From the NCBI GenBank assembly GCA_022822375.1, contig JAJEBU010000051.1, positions 1 through 46,018 on the forward strand: a stretch of 46,018 nt of DNA, in the 5' to 3' direction. A program made the position numbers and the translations under genes. Numbering within the stretch: the first letter of the stretch is position 1; each line of letters begins with the position of its first letter. This DNA is from Dehalococcoidia bacterium (GTDB taxonomy: Bacteria; Chloroflexota; Dehalococcoidia; Bin125). Below the pieces are notes generated by a model, which did not search any database, was not told the DNA's origin, and saw only the letters and a program-made list of their open reading frames with translations. Below are positions 16,307-24,700 of this stretch, in pieces.

Positions 16307-18358
16307 ATGAGCGAACGGAACTATTGGCAACGAATGCGGCGTCGACAGCTCTCGCGGCGCGCGCTTTTGGGAGCGTCCGCTCGTGCCGGTGTCGGCGCGG
16401 CCGGCCTGGCATTGGTCGGCTGCGGCGACGATGACGATGACGGCCAGCAGGCCGCCGCGCAGGTGCAGCAGCAGGACCAGCAGCAACAGCAGGCGATGCA
16501 GCAGCAGGCGCAACAGCAACAGGCACAGCAGGCTGCCCAGCAGGCCGCGCAGCAAGAGGGTGACGACCAGGACGCGGCGATGCAGCAGCAGGCCGTCTCG
16601 GCGCTGCCCGCACCGGGCGCCGGCGGCACCGGCGTCTCGCCCTACGTCGGCCTCAGCTCGGGCGACCCGCCCACGCTCGACCCGTATGAGAACCTGACCT
16701 ACCGCACGCAGATCGGCTCGGCCTATCACTACGCCAAGCTGATCCGCGAGGTTGAGGGTGCACCCGGCATCTCGCCGATCAACACCGCCGAGATCTCTGA
16801 GGACGCCTCGCGGCTGCCCGAGGTGATTGACGCCACGACCTACGTGTTCAACCTGCGTGAGGATGTCCACTGGCACGACGTCGAGCCGCTCAACGGCCGG
16901 CAGCTCGTGATGGACGACATCATGTACACCTACGACCGCTTCCGCGAGGTGTCGCCGAACGCGGCCGGCTGGGACAAGGTCGTCGCCTCGTTCGAAGGCG
17001 GCGAGGACAACGCGATCACGGTCGGTCTGCACCGTCCGCACGCGCCCTTCCTGACGCTCGCCTCGTCCTCGCAGCACCTCTGGTTCATCCCGCCCGAGAT
17101 CGTCGACGACGGCACGGTCGCCTCGCGCCCGGTCGGCGCGGGTCCGTGGATCTTCGAGGAGTTTGAGCCGGGCGTGGCGCTGCGCTGGCGCCGCAACCCG
17201 AACTGGCACATCGGCAACGACACGGGCGGCGCGCCCTTCCAGGAGACCATCACCAAGACGATGCAGAATGATCCGAACGTGATCATTCAGGCGATCGCCG
17301 ACGGCAACCTCGATATGTCGCTGCTCTCGGCGGCCGTCTACCGCCAGATGGAAGACGCGATTCCGGACACTTACGACCTCGACCGCTACTTCGTCTTCAC
17401 GCCCAACACGGTGCCGGGCGGCTTCTACTTCAACTTCTCGATTCCGCCCTGGAACGACGTGCGGATGCGCTTGGCGCTGTCGATGGCGATGGACCGCGAC
17501 GGCGTCCTGTCGGCCACCGACGACACGGGTCAAGGCGGCTGGCAGTCGGGTATCTCGCAGCTGCCGCCGTTCTGGCTCGACCCCAAGTCGGACGAGTTCG
17601 GTCCCAACTCGCAGTACTTCCATCTGAACCGGGCCGAGGCGCAGAAGTTGATGGACGCGGCCGGCTATCCGGACGGTGTGCAGGCGCTGGTCCACAACAC
17701 GGCCGACTACGGCGCGGCGACGAACAACCTCTACGCCGCCTGCATCGCGACCGTGGCCGAGTCAGGCTTTCAGATGGAGATCTTCTCCAAGGAGTACGCG
17801 GCCTACATCGCCTCGATCTTCCGCGGCAACTTCCCCGATCAGTGGGACGGCGAGTCGAGCCACTTGGCGATCGGCCCCTTCTACGGCGGCGCGACCGACC
17901 CGGAGGACCTCTTCGCGGCGGTCTACTCGCGCACATCGGGTCGGCACAACTGGGGTTCGTCGAGCCGGACGCCCGACAACCGCGACGGTGTGCTGGCGCT
18001 GGACACCGGCGGCAACGCCGAGGGCTGGTCGCCGGTCGACGCCGACACGTTCGGCCATCCGAACTCGGCGATCGGCGGCGGTCCCGAGCTGGACGAGACG
18101 CTGCACCAGATGTTCGACGACCAGCGAGCGCTGCTCGACCTCGAAGAGCGGATCGAAGCGATCAACGACATCCAGCGCTACCTGGCCGAGCAGATGTACT
18201 ACGTGCCCTACGTCGCGACGCCGGGCGTGTACGCCTTCAACCCCTGGGTCAAGCAGAACGACTTCGAGAACATCCACCCCAAGACCACCTACGGCTGGGG
18301 TGGCGCGTTCGAGCCGTACGTCTGGATGGACCAGGCGCTCAAGGACGAGCTCACCTAG
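16307..18358 (+). CDS. ABC transporter substrate-binding protein, family 5, copy 2
   Basis: A 683-residue Tat lipoprotein, close paralogue of the protein at 11558-13600 (roughly three quarters identical by eye; signal peptide and lipobox nearly identical). Order: twin-arginine signal QLSRRALLGASARAG, lipobox LALVGC, GDDDDDG, about 60 residues of Gln/Ala repeats, then the binding fold (YVGLSSGDPPTLDPYENLTY, VHWHDVEPLNGRQLVMDDI, ASRPVGAGPWIFEEFEPG, MRLALSMAMDRDGVL). Differences cluster in short patches such as 'AAVYRQMEDAIPDTYDLDRYF' shortened here to AAVYRQMEDAIPDTY. The ATG at 16307 has GAGGAGG upstream; the frame is open back to 15611 but overlaps the permease gene and is not used. Probably a duplicate with altered ligand preference serving the same permeases. 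Confidence 0.93.
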   Translation: MSERNYWQRMRRRQLSRRALLGASARAGVGAAGLALVGCGDDDDDGQQAAAQVQQQDQQQQQAMQQQAQQQQAQQAAQQAAQQEGDDQDAAMQQQAVSALPAPGAGGTGVSPYVGLSSGDPPTLDPYENLTYRTQIGSAYHYAKLIREVEGAPGISPINTAEISEDASRLPEVIDATTYVFNLREDVHWHDVEPLNGRQLVMDDIMYTYDRFREVSPNAAGWDKVVASFEGGEDNAITVGLHRPHAPFLTLASSSQHLWFIPPEIVDDGTVASRPVGAGPWIFEEFEPGVALRWRRNPNWHIGNDTGGAPFQETITKTMQNDPNVIIQAIADGNLDMSLLSAAVYRQMEDAIPDTYDLDRYFVFTPNTVPGGFYFNFSIPPWNDVRMRLALSMAMDRDGVLSATDDTGQGGWQSGISQLPPFWLDPKSDEFGPNSQYFHLNRAEAQKLMDAAGYPDGVQALVHNTADYGAATNNLYAACIATVAESGFQMEIFSKEYAAYIASIFRGNFPDQWDGESSHLAIGPFYGGATDPEDLFAAVYSRTSGRHNWGSSSRTPDNRDGVLALDTGGNAEGWSPVDADTFGHPNSAIGGGPELDETLHQMFDDQRALLDLEERIEAINDIQRYLAEQMYYVPYVATPGVYAFNPWVKQNDFENIHPKTTYGWGGAFEPYVWMDQALKDELT

Positions 18359-18668
18359 CGGCCGTCCACCGCGCACGCGGAACCAACCAAGCGCCCGCCC
18401 GGCTCGCCGGGCGGGCGCTTCGCGTTCTGGCCGAACACGCGCTTACGCGGCTCGGTGATTGCGTCGCCGTCGGTGTTGTTGGAGTCGCGCTGCAACCGCC
18501 CCTCCAATGCCGGGAGGCGCGACAGCGGTGCCGATGAGCTTCCTGCCTGTGCCCATTTCGCCGCCGACGGTCGCGTCGCCCTGCGAGCTGCGCGGATGCG
18601 CCGCGCCTCGAATCGCATCCTCCTGCGCGCCCAGCGGTGAGTCAGGGAGTTGTGAGATCGGGCGTCGG
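18359..18668. other. 310-nt stretch without a supported gene
   Basis: It holds the terminator at 18391-18420 and the first copy of a 40-nt dispersed repeat (18439-18478). Several frames are open on both strands, as expected at this GC content, but none has a credible start, ribosome binding site or recognisable protein. It may be the decayed 3' part of a duplicate of the neighbouring coiled-coil gene. Confidence 0.4.
18391..18420 (+). terminator. strong intrinsic terminator after binding protein copy 2
   Basis: GCGCCCGCCCGG (18391-18402), tetraloop CTCG, CCGGGCGGGCGC (18407-18418): a 12-bp perfect GC stem followed by TT. It starts 32 nt after the stop codon. Confidence 0.85.
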
Positions 18669-18778
18669 TCACTGGCCGGGCGGTCGCTCGGTGGGTCGGG
18701 CGCGCTCACTGGCCGGGCGGTCGCTCGGTGGGTCGGACGCGCTCACGCGGCTCGGTGATTGCGTCTCAGTCGGTGTTG
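18439..18778. repeat. 40-nt direct repeat, two copies exactly 300 nt apart
   Basis: Copies at 18439-18478 and 18739-18778 share GCGCTNACGCGGCTCGGTGA and the following ATTGCGTC, then GTCGGTGTTG, with about four mismatches. The second copy covers part of the 3' coding region of the small coiled-coil gene; the first is intergenic. This suggests duplication of the gene's 3' end. Confidence 0.7.
18669..18742. repeat. 37-nt tandem repeat, two copies
   Basis: Units at 18669-18705 and 18706-18742 both read TCACTGGCCGGGCGGTCGCT and CGGTGGGTCGG(G/A)CGCGC, differing at one base. They code, on the minus strand, for the Pro/Arg-rich C-terminus of the gene ending at 18669, whose stop codon is the first triplet of the left unit. 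Confidence 0.85.
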
Positions 18779-19031
18779 ACTCTCTAATCGTTTGCTGGAG
18801 GAACTCGACGTCTTGCTGCAGTCCGTCGACGATTCTCGCCAACTGGTAGATCGCGTGCTCGAACTCGCTGTTGAGCTGTGCCTGGTAGCTTTCAAGCCTC
18901 ATGAGTGCGTCCTCAACTGCTCCGTCGGAGGATCCTGGGAGTAACGTCTCGGGGCGGCGTAGCAGAAGCGCCTCGAGGCGCCTGCTTGTGTTGTCGAGGT
19001 ATGGTTGCCACCAGGGAGCGTTCTGAGTCAT
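18669..19031 (-). CDS. small coiled-coil protein with repeat-derived tail
   Basis: A 120-residue protein of unknown function. The first 90 residues look like a helical hairpin or coiled coil (WWQPYLDNTSRRLEALLLRR, VEDALMRLESYQAQLNSEFE, IYQLARIVDGLQQDVEFLQQ). The last 30 are low-complexity Ser/Pro/Arg (SASDPPSDRPASERARPTER) encoded by the 37-nt tandem repeat. The ATG at 19031 has AGAGGATCC upstream; a longer frame to 19073 lacks this. The N-terminal part reads like a genuine protein and the tail looks like a recent extension. It lies just downstream of mutL on the same strand. Confidence 0.6.
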   Translation of the reverse strand: MTQNAPWWQPYLDNTSRRLEALLLRRPETLLPGSSDGAVEDALMRLESYQAQLNSEFEHAIYQLARIVDGLQQDVEFLQQTIRESTPTETQSPSRVSASDPPSDRPASERARPTERPPGQ

Positions 19032-19202
19032 GCTTGGATCCTCTCGATGTGGCGGCGCACGTCGCTGACGCACTCATTCAGGCGGTCATAGTAGCTTCCG
19101 CGACTGCTGCAGTTGGCTCACTCGAGGGCGCTGAGCAGGATGGGGTCCACACTGCGGGCGGCGTCAGGCGGAGGGGCTCGTGTCCGCCGGTCGCGGAGAC
19201 GG

Positions 19203-21236
19203 TTACTTGCGGCCGAACTCGCGCAGGACGTCGTCGGCGGCAATCTCGATCAGCGTGGGCCGACCGTGCGGGCAGGCGTGCGGATGGCGCGTCTGTTCGA
19301 GGTCTCTGAGCAGCGCCGCCATCGCCGGCGGGTCGAGCGCCTGACCGCGCCGAATCGCGCCGTGGCAGGCAGCCGACGCGGCCGCGCGGTCAAAGCGCTC
19401 GGGCTCGGTATCGGCCTGGCCCGACAAGTCGTCGAGCACGGCTCTCACGATCCGCTCGGCGTCTGTGGCCGTGCAGAAGCCGGGCAGCGCCCGCAGCCGC
19501 AAGACGCGCGCCCCGAACGGGTCGGCGTCGAATCCGAGCGCCTCGAGCTCGGCCGCCGCCAGCTCCCAGTTGGCCGCCTGCTCGGCATCGAGCGAGACGA
19601 GCAGCGGATCCAAGAGCGGCTGCTGCGCCGGCGCCGCGCCGCGCCGGCGGGCGTCCAGGATTCGCTCGTAGACCACCCGCTCGTGCGCCGCGTGCTGGTC
19701 GACCAGGACGAGTCCGTCCGGCCCCTCGGCGATGATGAAGGTGCGGTGCAGCTGACCGACCATCCGCAGCGGCGGCAGCCCCAGCGGTCCCGAACGCGGC
19801 GCGCCCTGATTCGGGCGGGCGTCAACATCGGCGCGCATCGATTCGGAGCGCATGGACCCGGCGGGTGTGGACTCGGCCACCGCGAGCGGCCTTGACCGCG
19901 CCCGCGGCAGGGCGCGCAGGGACGAGGTCCGCCGTTCAGGCAACAGCGGTTCGTCACTGGCCGGCTCGACCTGCGCAACGCCGGCCGCGGCGGGCGCGTC
20001 GTCCGCATACTCGAGGTCGGGCCGGCGTCCGCCCAGCACGTTCAGCCGCCGCGGTTGGGCGGCGTGCTGTCGCGAGAGCGCCTCGCGGATGCTGCGGCCG
20101 ACGAGCGAGAAGGCCGCAGCGGGATCTTTCAGCTTGACTTCGGTCTTGGCCGGGTGCACGTTCACGTCGACGGCGTTGGGCGGGACCTCGATGCGGACCA
20201 CGGCCAGCGGAAAGCGGCCCGCACCGAGCCAGCCCTGATAGGCCTCCTGGACGGCGAACGAGAGCCGCCGGTCGTGGATCGGCCGGTCGTTCACGAACAG
20301 CCGCAGTCGGTCGCGCGAGCCTCGCGCGTCACGCGGATCGCCGGCCAGCCCGTCGAGCGCGAGCTGGGCGCGCTCCGAGTGCGCCTCGAGCCAGATCGCA
20401 CGTTGCGCCGCGTCCGCCGAGAAAGCGGCCGCGGCCGCCTCGCGCAGCAACCGCTCTCGAACGGCCGACAGATCGACCGCACCGTCGACCGCTCGGCCGG
20501 TCAGGGCGTCCGGCGGAGGCTCATGCGCGAGCACGCGGCGGCCGTCGATCTCGAGCCGCAGCGCCAGCGCCGGCTGAGCCAGCACGAGGTCCGAGCAGGC
20601 GCGCGCCAGCGCGGCGCGCTCGGAGCGTTCGCCGGCCAGGAAGGCGCGCCGGGCCGGCTGCCCGCGGAACAGATCGATCACCTCGACCGTCGTGCCCTCG
20701 GCCCGCGCCGCCGGCCGCAGCGGCTGCGCGCGGCCCAGCTCGTACTCGATGGCCGCCGCCGCCGCGCCGCGCGGGCGAGAGGTGAGGATGAAGCGCCCGG
20801 CCGCCGCCGCGATAGCGGGCAGTGCCTCGCCGCGGAACCCGTAGCTGCGCACCCGCATCAGGTCCGCGGCGTCGGTCAGCTTCGAGGTCGCGTGGCGCAT
20901 GCAGGCCAGCGCCAGCTCGCCCTGGGGGATGCCCGCGCCGTCATCGTGCACACCGATCCGCTCACGGCCGGCCTGGACGATCTCGACCGTGATCCGGCGC
21001 GCGCCGGCGTCGACGGCGTTCTCCAACAGTTCCTTGAGCACCGCCGCCGGGCGCTCGATCACCTCGCCCGCCGCAATCTGCGCCGCGACCGGCTCGGACA
21101 GCGCCCGGATCGGCCGCCGTCCCCGTCCCGCCTCAGCACTGCCAGTGTCAGCACCGCCGGCGTCCTGCGCTGGACGCCGTTCACTGCGGCCGAGCGCCGG
21201 ACGCACGGGATCCCGGACGGTCGGCTCGGTCGTCAT
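19203..21236 (-). CDS. mutL: DNA mismatch repair protein MutL, endonuclease type
   Basis: A 677-residue GHKL ATPase that links MutS to downstream repair. After about 45 variable residues the ATPase domain begins: AQIAAGEVIERPAAVLKELL, NAVDAGA, DDGAGIP, ATSKL and SYGFRGEAL. A long Pro/Ala/Arg linker (about 385-490) is followed by the C-terminal dimerisation domain. This contains DQHAAHERVVYE, the DQHA(x)2E(x)4E metal-binding endonuclease motif, ACHGAIRRGQ, and CPHGRPT near the end. E. coli MutL lacks the endonuclease motif, so repair here is expected to be methylation-independent with MutL nicking. The start overlaps the mutS stop (ATGA). Confidence 0.96.
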   Translation of the reverse strand: MTTEPTVRDPVRPALGRSERRPAQDAGGADTGSAEAGRGRRPIRALSEPVAAQIAAGEVIERPAAVLKELLENAVDAGARRITVEIVQAGRERIGVHDDGAGIPQGELALACMRHATSKLTDAADLMRVRSYGFRGEALPAIAAAAGRFILTSRPRGAAAAAIEYELGRAQPLRPAARAEGTTVEVIDLFRGQPARRAFLAGERSERAALARACSDLVLAQPALALRLEIDGRRVLAHEPPPDALTGRAVDGAVDLSAVRERLLREAAAAAFSADAAQRAIWLEAHSERAQLALDGLAGDPRDARGSRDRLRLFVNDRPIHDRRLSFAVQEAYQGWLGAGRFPLAVVRIEVPPNAVDVNVHPAKTEVKLKDPAAAFSLVGRSIREALSRQHAAQPRRLNVLGGRRPDLEYADDAPAAAGVAQVEPASDEPLLPERRTSSLRALPRARSRPLAVAESTPAGSMRSESMRADVDARPNQGAPRSGPLGLPPLRMVGQLHRTFIIAEGPDGLVLVDQHAAHERVVYERILDARRRGAAPAQQPLLDPLLVSLDAEQAANWELAAAELEALGFDADPFGARVLRLRALPGFCTATDAERIVRAVLDDLSGQADTEPERFDRAAASAACHGAIRRGQALDPPAMAALLRDLEQTRHPHACPHGRPTLIEIAADDVLREFGRK

Positions 21237-24200
21237 GATCCGGCCTCCGCGGTCTGCGGACGCGCCTCATCGCGCCGGCCGCGCAGCTCGTTGCGCGCCT
21301 CATCGCGCAGGGCGTACAAGGCCGAAATCGCCTCGAGCGGCGTGATCCCGTCCACATCCAGGTCGGCCAGGTCGTGGACGAGCGGATGCCAGAGCGGCGC
21401 GGGTTCCGGCCCCGGCTCGAGCGGCGGCATCAGCATCAGCTGGGGCGGCGGCGGATCGGCTGGGACTGCGGCGGCCGGCGCCGGGCCGCGCTCGAGCGCG
21501 GCCAGCAGCTCGGCCGCTCGGGCCACGACGGGCTGAGGCAGCCCCGCCTGCGCGGCGACCTGCACGCCGTAGGAGCGGTCGGCCGCGCCCGGCGCCACCT
21601 GGTAGCGGAACTCGAGCCCGCCGTCTGCACGCTCCTCGACCTGGACCGAGCAGTTGGAGACGCGCGGCAGCTGGCCGGCCAGGGCCGTGAGCTCGTGGAA
21701 GTGGGTCGCGAACAGCGTCCGCGGGCCACGCCCTGACGGGGCCGGCTCCTTCCCCGAACGGGCGCGGGTGTTGCCCGAACGGGCCCGGGCGTCATCTGCG
21801 GGCGGGCAGCCGCCGGCCAGCGCTTCGGTCACCGCCTGGGCGATGGCCAGACCGTCCCAGGTCGAGGTGCCGCGCCCGATCTCGTCCAGCAGCAGCAGCG
21901 AGCGATCGGTCGCGCCGCGCAGCAGCCGCGCGGTCTCGAGCATCTCGACCATGAACGTCGAGCGACCCTCTGCGAGGTCGTCGTGGGCGCCGACCCGCGC
22001 GAAGATGCGGTCGACCAGGCCCACCCGCGCGCGCCGCGCGGGCACGAACGAGCCCAGCTGGGCGAGGACGACGATGAGCGCCTGCTGGCGCAGGTAGGTC
22101 GACTTGCCGGCCATGTTCGGTCCGGTCACGAGCAACAGCTGGGGCGCGCGCACGCCGTCGTCTGAGAGCCGCAGATCGTTGGGCACGAACGCGCCCTCGG
22201 CGGCCGCGGCCTCGACCACCGGATGGCGGCCGCCCTCGATCTCGAGCTCGCCCGTGTGGTCCAGCTCGGGCCGCGTCCAGCCGCGCTCGGCCGCGGCGCG
22301 GGCCAGCGCGGCCGCCGCGTCGAGCCGGGCCAAGGCGCCCGCGATCTCACGCACCCGCGCCGCCTCGCCCGTCAGCTGCGCCCGCAGCCGGTCGACGACC
22401 GCGCGCTCGGCCGCGGCCAGCGCCGCCTCGGCCGCCTCCAGCGTGCGCTCGAGCCCCAGCAGCGCGGGCTCGGTGAAGCGTTCGCGGTCGCGCAGCGACT
22501 GGCGCCGCTGCCAGTGCTCGGGCGCGCGCGCGGTCTGGCTGCGCGGCACGTCGATCAGGTAGCCGAAGGTGCGGTGATAGGACACCTTCAGGTTCGCGAT
22601 GCCGCTCTCCGCGCGGAGCGCGTCCTCACGCTCGGCGATCGCGAGCCGCGCCGCCTCCGTCTCGGCGCGCGCCACATCGACCGCGCGGTCGACGCCGGCC
22701 TGCACCACACCGCGGCCGTAGTCCTGGGCCGGCTCAGGCTCGAGCGCGGCCGAGAGCGCCGCCGCGGCTCGAGGGGCCGGCCCCAGGCGGCGCGCCAGCT
22801 CGGCGAGCGCGGCCAGATCCGGAGCCCCGTCTCCAGCGTCGTGCGCCGCTCCCTGGGCCGCCCCCTGCGCTATCCCCTGTGCCGCGTCGTTCGGCGCGCC
22901 GGCTCCAGCGCGGTCGTCCGCCGCCGCGGACGGCGGCGGCCCAGGGGGCGGTCCGGTGAACTGCCCGTCCACCTGCGCGGCCACCTGCGCGCCCAGTCGT
23001 GCCGCGCGGTCCAGCCCGTGGGCGAGCGCGGCCAGTTCGGGCGGAGCGGCCAGGTCCGAGACGGTGCGGGCGAAGAGCCGCTCGAGATCGGGCGCGCCCT
23101 TGAGGCCAGCCTCGACCGTGCGGCGCACGGACGGACGCCGGGTCAGCGCCTCGACGCGGTCCAGCCGCCGCCCGATCCGTTCGAGGTCGAGCAGCGGCGC
23201 GGCCACCGCGGCCCGCAGCCAACGTCGGCCGGGCGCTGTGGCGCAGCGGTCCAGGACATCCAGCAGCGTGCGCGGCCGTCGCCGTCCCGATCCGGCCGGC
23301 GCCTCGCGGCCGGCGCGCCCGCCCGGGCTGCCCGGCTCGACCAGCGCCAGCGCTCGCTGGGTGGCCGCATCCCACTCCAGCCGCGCGCCCGGCTCGAGCC
23401 AGCGTGGCGGGCCCAGCTGCAGCGCCGCCGGACATCCCTCCCCACGGGCCAGCGCGCCGTTCGAGACCTGCAGAGGTGCATGATCTGGCGCACGGTCTGG
23501 CGCATGGTCTGGAGCATGGTCTGGAGCATCGTCTCGTGCCGTGCCGTGCACCGTGTCTGGCGCATGGTCGTGGCTGGGGTCGTGGCTGGGGCCCGGCGGG
23601 GCGGGCACGGCGCTCGACAGATAGCGGACCAGCGCACCCAGCGCACCCAGGGCGGCCGGCCGCTCGTCCAGGCCGAAGGCGGCCGGCGGTGCGTGCCACT
23701 GTTGATCGAGCATCCGCGCCGCCTCGTCCGCGCGGAAATCGGCCGCCGGCCGCGGGCGCACCGCCAGTTCCAGCGCGTCAGGCGCGTCTGTCGCCTCAGG
23801 CAGGACCAGCTCGCGCGCGCCCAACCGCTCGAGCAGCGCGGCCGCTTCCTGCCACAGCTCAGCCTCAGGCGCGGCGGACTCCCCGCGGCCCGGTTCGCGG
23901 CCTTGGTCGCGCGAGACCTCGCTGACGTGGCACTGGCCGGTCGTGATGTCGGCCGCGGCCAGACCCAGCGTCCAGCGCCGACCCCGCCGCGTCAGCTGCG
24001 CGGCGGCGCAGGCCGACGCTTGCCCCGCTTCGAGCAGGGCCGGCTCGAGCGCCGTGCCCGGCGAGACCACGCGCACCACGCCGCGCCGCACCAGCGAACG
24101 CGAAGCGCGCGCCTCGCGGGGATCTTCGAGCTGCTCGCAGATCGCGACCCGGTGCCCGGCCTCGACGAGCCGCGCCAGATGCTGGTCGACCGAGCGGACC

Positions 24201-24391
24201 GGCACGCCGGCCAAGGGCGAGCGCAGCCCGCCGCCCATCGGCTTCGAGGTCAGCTGGATGCCCAGCTCGCCCGCGACCAGCTTGGCGTCCTCGTCGAACG
24301 TCTCGTAGAAATCGCCCAGCCGGAAGAACAGGATCGCGTCCGGGTGGCGCGCCTTCATGTCCAGGTACTGGCGCCTGACCGGCGTTACCAT
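21233..24391 (-). CDS. mutS: DNA mismatch repair protein MutS with expanded insert
   Basis: A 1052-residue mismatch-recognition ATPase, against about 850-900 usually. The mismatch-binding domain has LFFRLGDFYETF with the Phe-x-Glu wedge, then KPMGGGLRSPLAGVPVRSVD. The ATPase domain has GPNMAGKSTYLRQ (Walker A), LLLLDEIGRGTSTWDGLA (Walker B) and FATHFHELTAL. The extra length comes from low-complexity inserts: around residues 270-310 with repeated DHAP/DRAP units encoded by a 12-bp tandem repeat, around 500-530 (GIAQGAAQGAAHDAG), and an Arg/Ser-rich stretch after Walker B (RARSGNTRARSGKEPAPSG). The ATG at 24391 is chosen because MVTPVRRQYLDMKARHPDAI aligns with family N-termini; the frame is open to 24625. 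Translationally coupled to mutL. Confidence 0.95.
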   Translation of the reverse strand: MVTPVRRQYLDMKARHPDAILFFRLGDFYETFDEDAKLVAGELGIQLTSKPMGGGLRSPLAGVPVRSVDQHLARLVEAGHRVAICEQLEDPREARASRSLVRRGVVRVVSPGTALEPALLEAGQASACAAAQLTRRGRRWTLGLAAADITTGQCHVSEVSRDQGREPGRGESAAPEAELWQEAAALLERLGARELVLPEATDAPDALELAVRPRPAADFRADEAARMLDQQWHAPPAAFGLDERPAALGALGALVRYLSSAVPAPPGPSHDPSHDHAPDTVHGTARDDAPDHAPDHAPDRAPDHAPLQVSNGALARGEGCPAALQLGPPRWLEPGARLEWDAATQRALALVEPGSPGGRAGREAPAGSGRRRPRTLLDVLDRCATAPGRRWLRAAVAAPLLDLERIGRRLDRVEALTRRPSVRRTVEAGLKGAPDLERLFARTVSDLAAPPELAALAHGLDRAARLGAQVAAQVDGQFTGPPPGPPPSAAADDRAGAGAPNDAAQGIAQGAAQGAAHDAGDGAPDLAALAELARRLGPAPRAAAALSAALEPEPAQDYGRGVVQAGVDRAVDVARAETEAARLAIAEREDALRAESGIANLKVSYHRTFGYLIDVPRSQTARAPEHWQRRQSLRDRERFTEPALLGLERTLEAAEAALAAAERAVVDRLRAQLTGEAARVREIAGALARLDAAAALARAAAERGWTRPELDHTGELEIEGGRHPVVEAAAAEGAFVPNDLRLSDDGVRAPQLLLVTGPNMAGKSTYLRQQALIVVLAQLGSFVPARRARVGLVDRIFARVGAHDDLAEGRSTFMVEMLETARLLRGATDRSLLLLDEIGRGTSTWDGLAIAQAVTEALAGGCPPADDARARSGNTRARSGKEPAPSGRGPRTLFATHFHELTALAGQLPRVSNCSVQVEERADGGLEFRYQVAPGAADRSYGVQVAAQAGLPQPVVARAAELLAALERGPAPAAAVPADPPPPQLMLMPPLEPGPEPAPLWHPLVHDLADLDVDGITPLEAISALYALRDEARNELRGRRDEARPQTAEAGS
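23478..23537 (-). repeat. mutS: 12-bp tandem repeat inside mutS
   Basis: Five units of the type GCATGGTCTGGC (plus-strand reading), units 3 and 4 identical and the others with one to four changes. They code for repeated Asp-His-Ala-Pro on the minus strand. More degenerate units continue to about 23600. The period is a multiple of three, so gain or loss of units keeps the frame. Confidence 0.85.
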
Positions 24392-24700
24392 CTCTACCCC
24401 ACACCGTTTCCAGCCCTCAGCAGTGCACGCATGATACACGGTTCCGTGTAGCGGTTCCGCAACCGGTCCATCCGCCACGCCGGCGACGCGCGCTGTTGCC
24501 TGGCAGCGCGCATCGCCTATGGATGATCTGATCAAACAGTTTATCAGTTTCCGGCCCGCCGAACGTCCGCTTGCGCCAGGCTGTGGACAATCAGAAACGG
24601 GTGCGCCACCGGGTAGTGTCGTCAAGCAGCGCCACCCGGCCGCGCCGTCGGTGCGGACCGGATCAGGCCTGCCTGCTGGCCTGCGCGGGGTGTCCGGGCG
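24392..24700. other. 309-nt intergenic region upstream of mutS
   Basis: No gene is supported. It holds the paired hairpins at 24435-24460, a minus-strand TATCAT (24431-24436) that could be a mutS -10 box with TTGCGG (24457-24462) 20 nt upstream, a single DnaA-box-like TGTGGACAA (24592-24600), and a 6-bp hairpin CAGGCC/GGCCTG (24664-24683) shortly after the NuoF-like stop that may terminate that operon weakly. Confidence 0.4.
24435..24460. promoter_or_regulatory. two adjacent TT-loop palindromes upstream of mutS
   Basis: TACACGG-TT-CCGTGTA (24435-24450, 7-bp arms) is followed without a gap by GCGG-TT-CCGC (24451-24460, 4-bp arms). They sit 44-69 nt before the mutS start and overlap the best promoter candidate, so they could be an operator or structured leader. 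Function inferred only. Confidence 0.4.

Noticed and set aside
22223-24451. 742-residue plus-strand open frame opposite mutS
   Set aside because: Arg/Gln-rich antisense frame caused by high GC; mutS on the other strand has all family motifs.
24592-24600. DnaA-box-like TGTGGACAA suggesting a replication origin
   Set aside because: Only a single box, no cluster, no AT-rich unwinding region and no dnaA/dnaN genes nearby.
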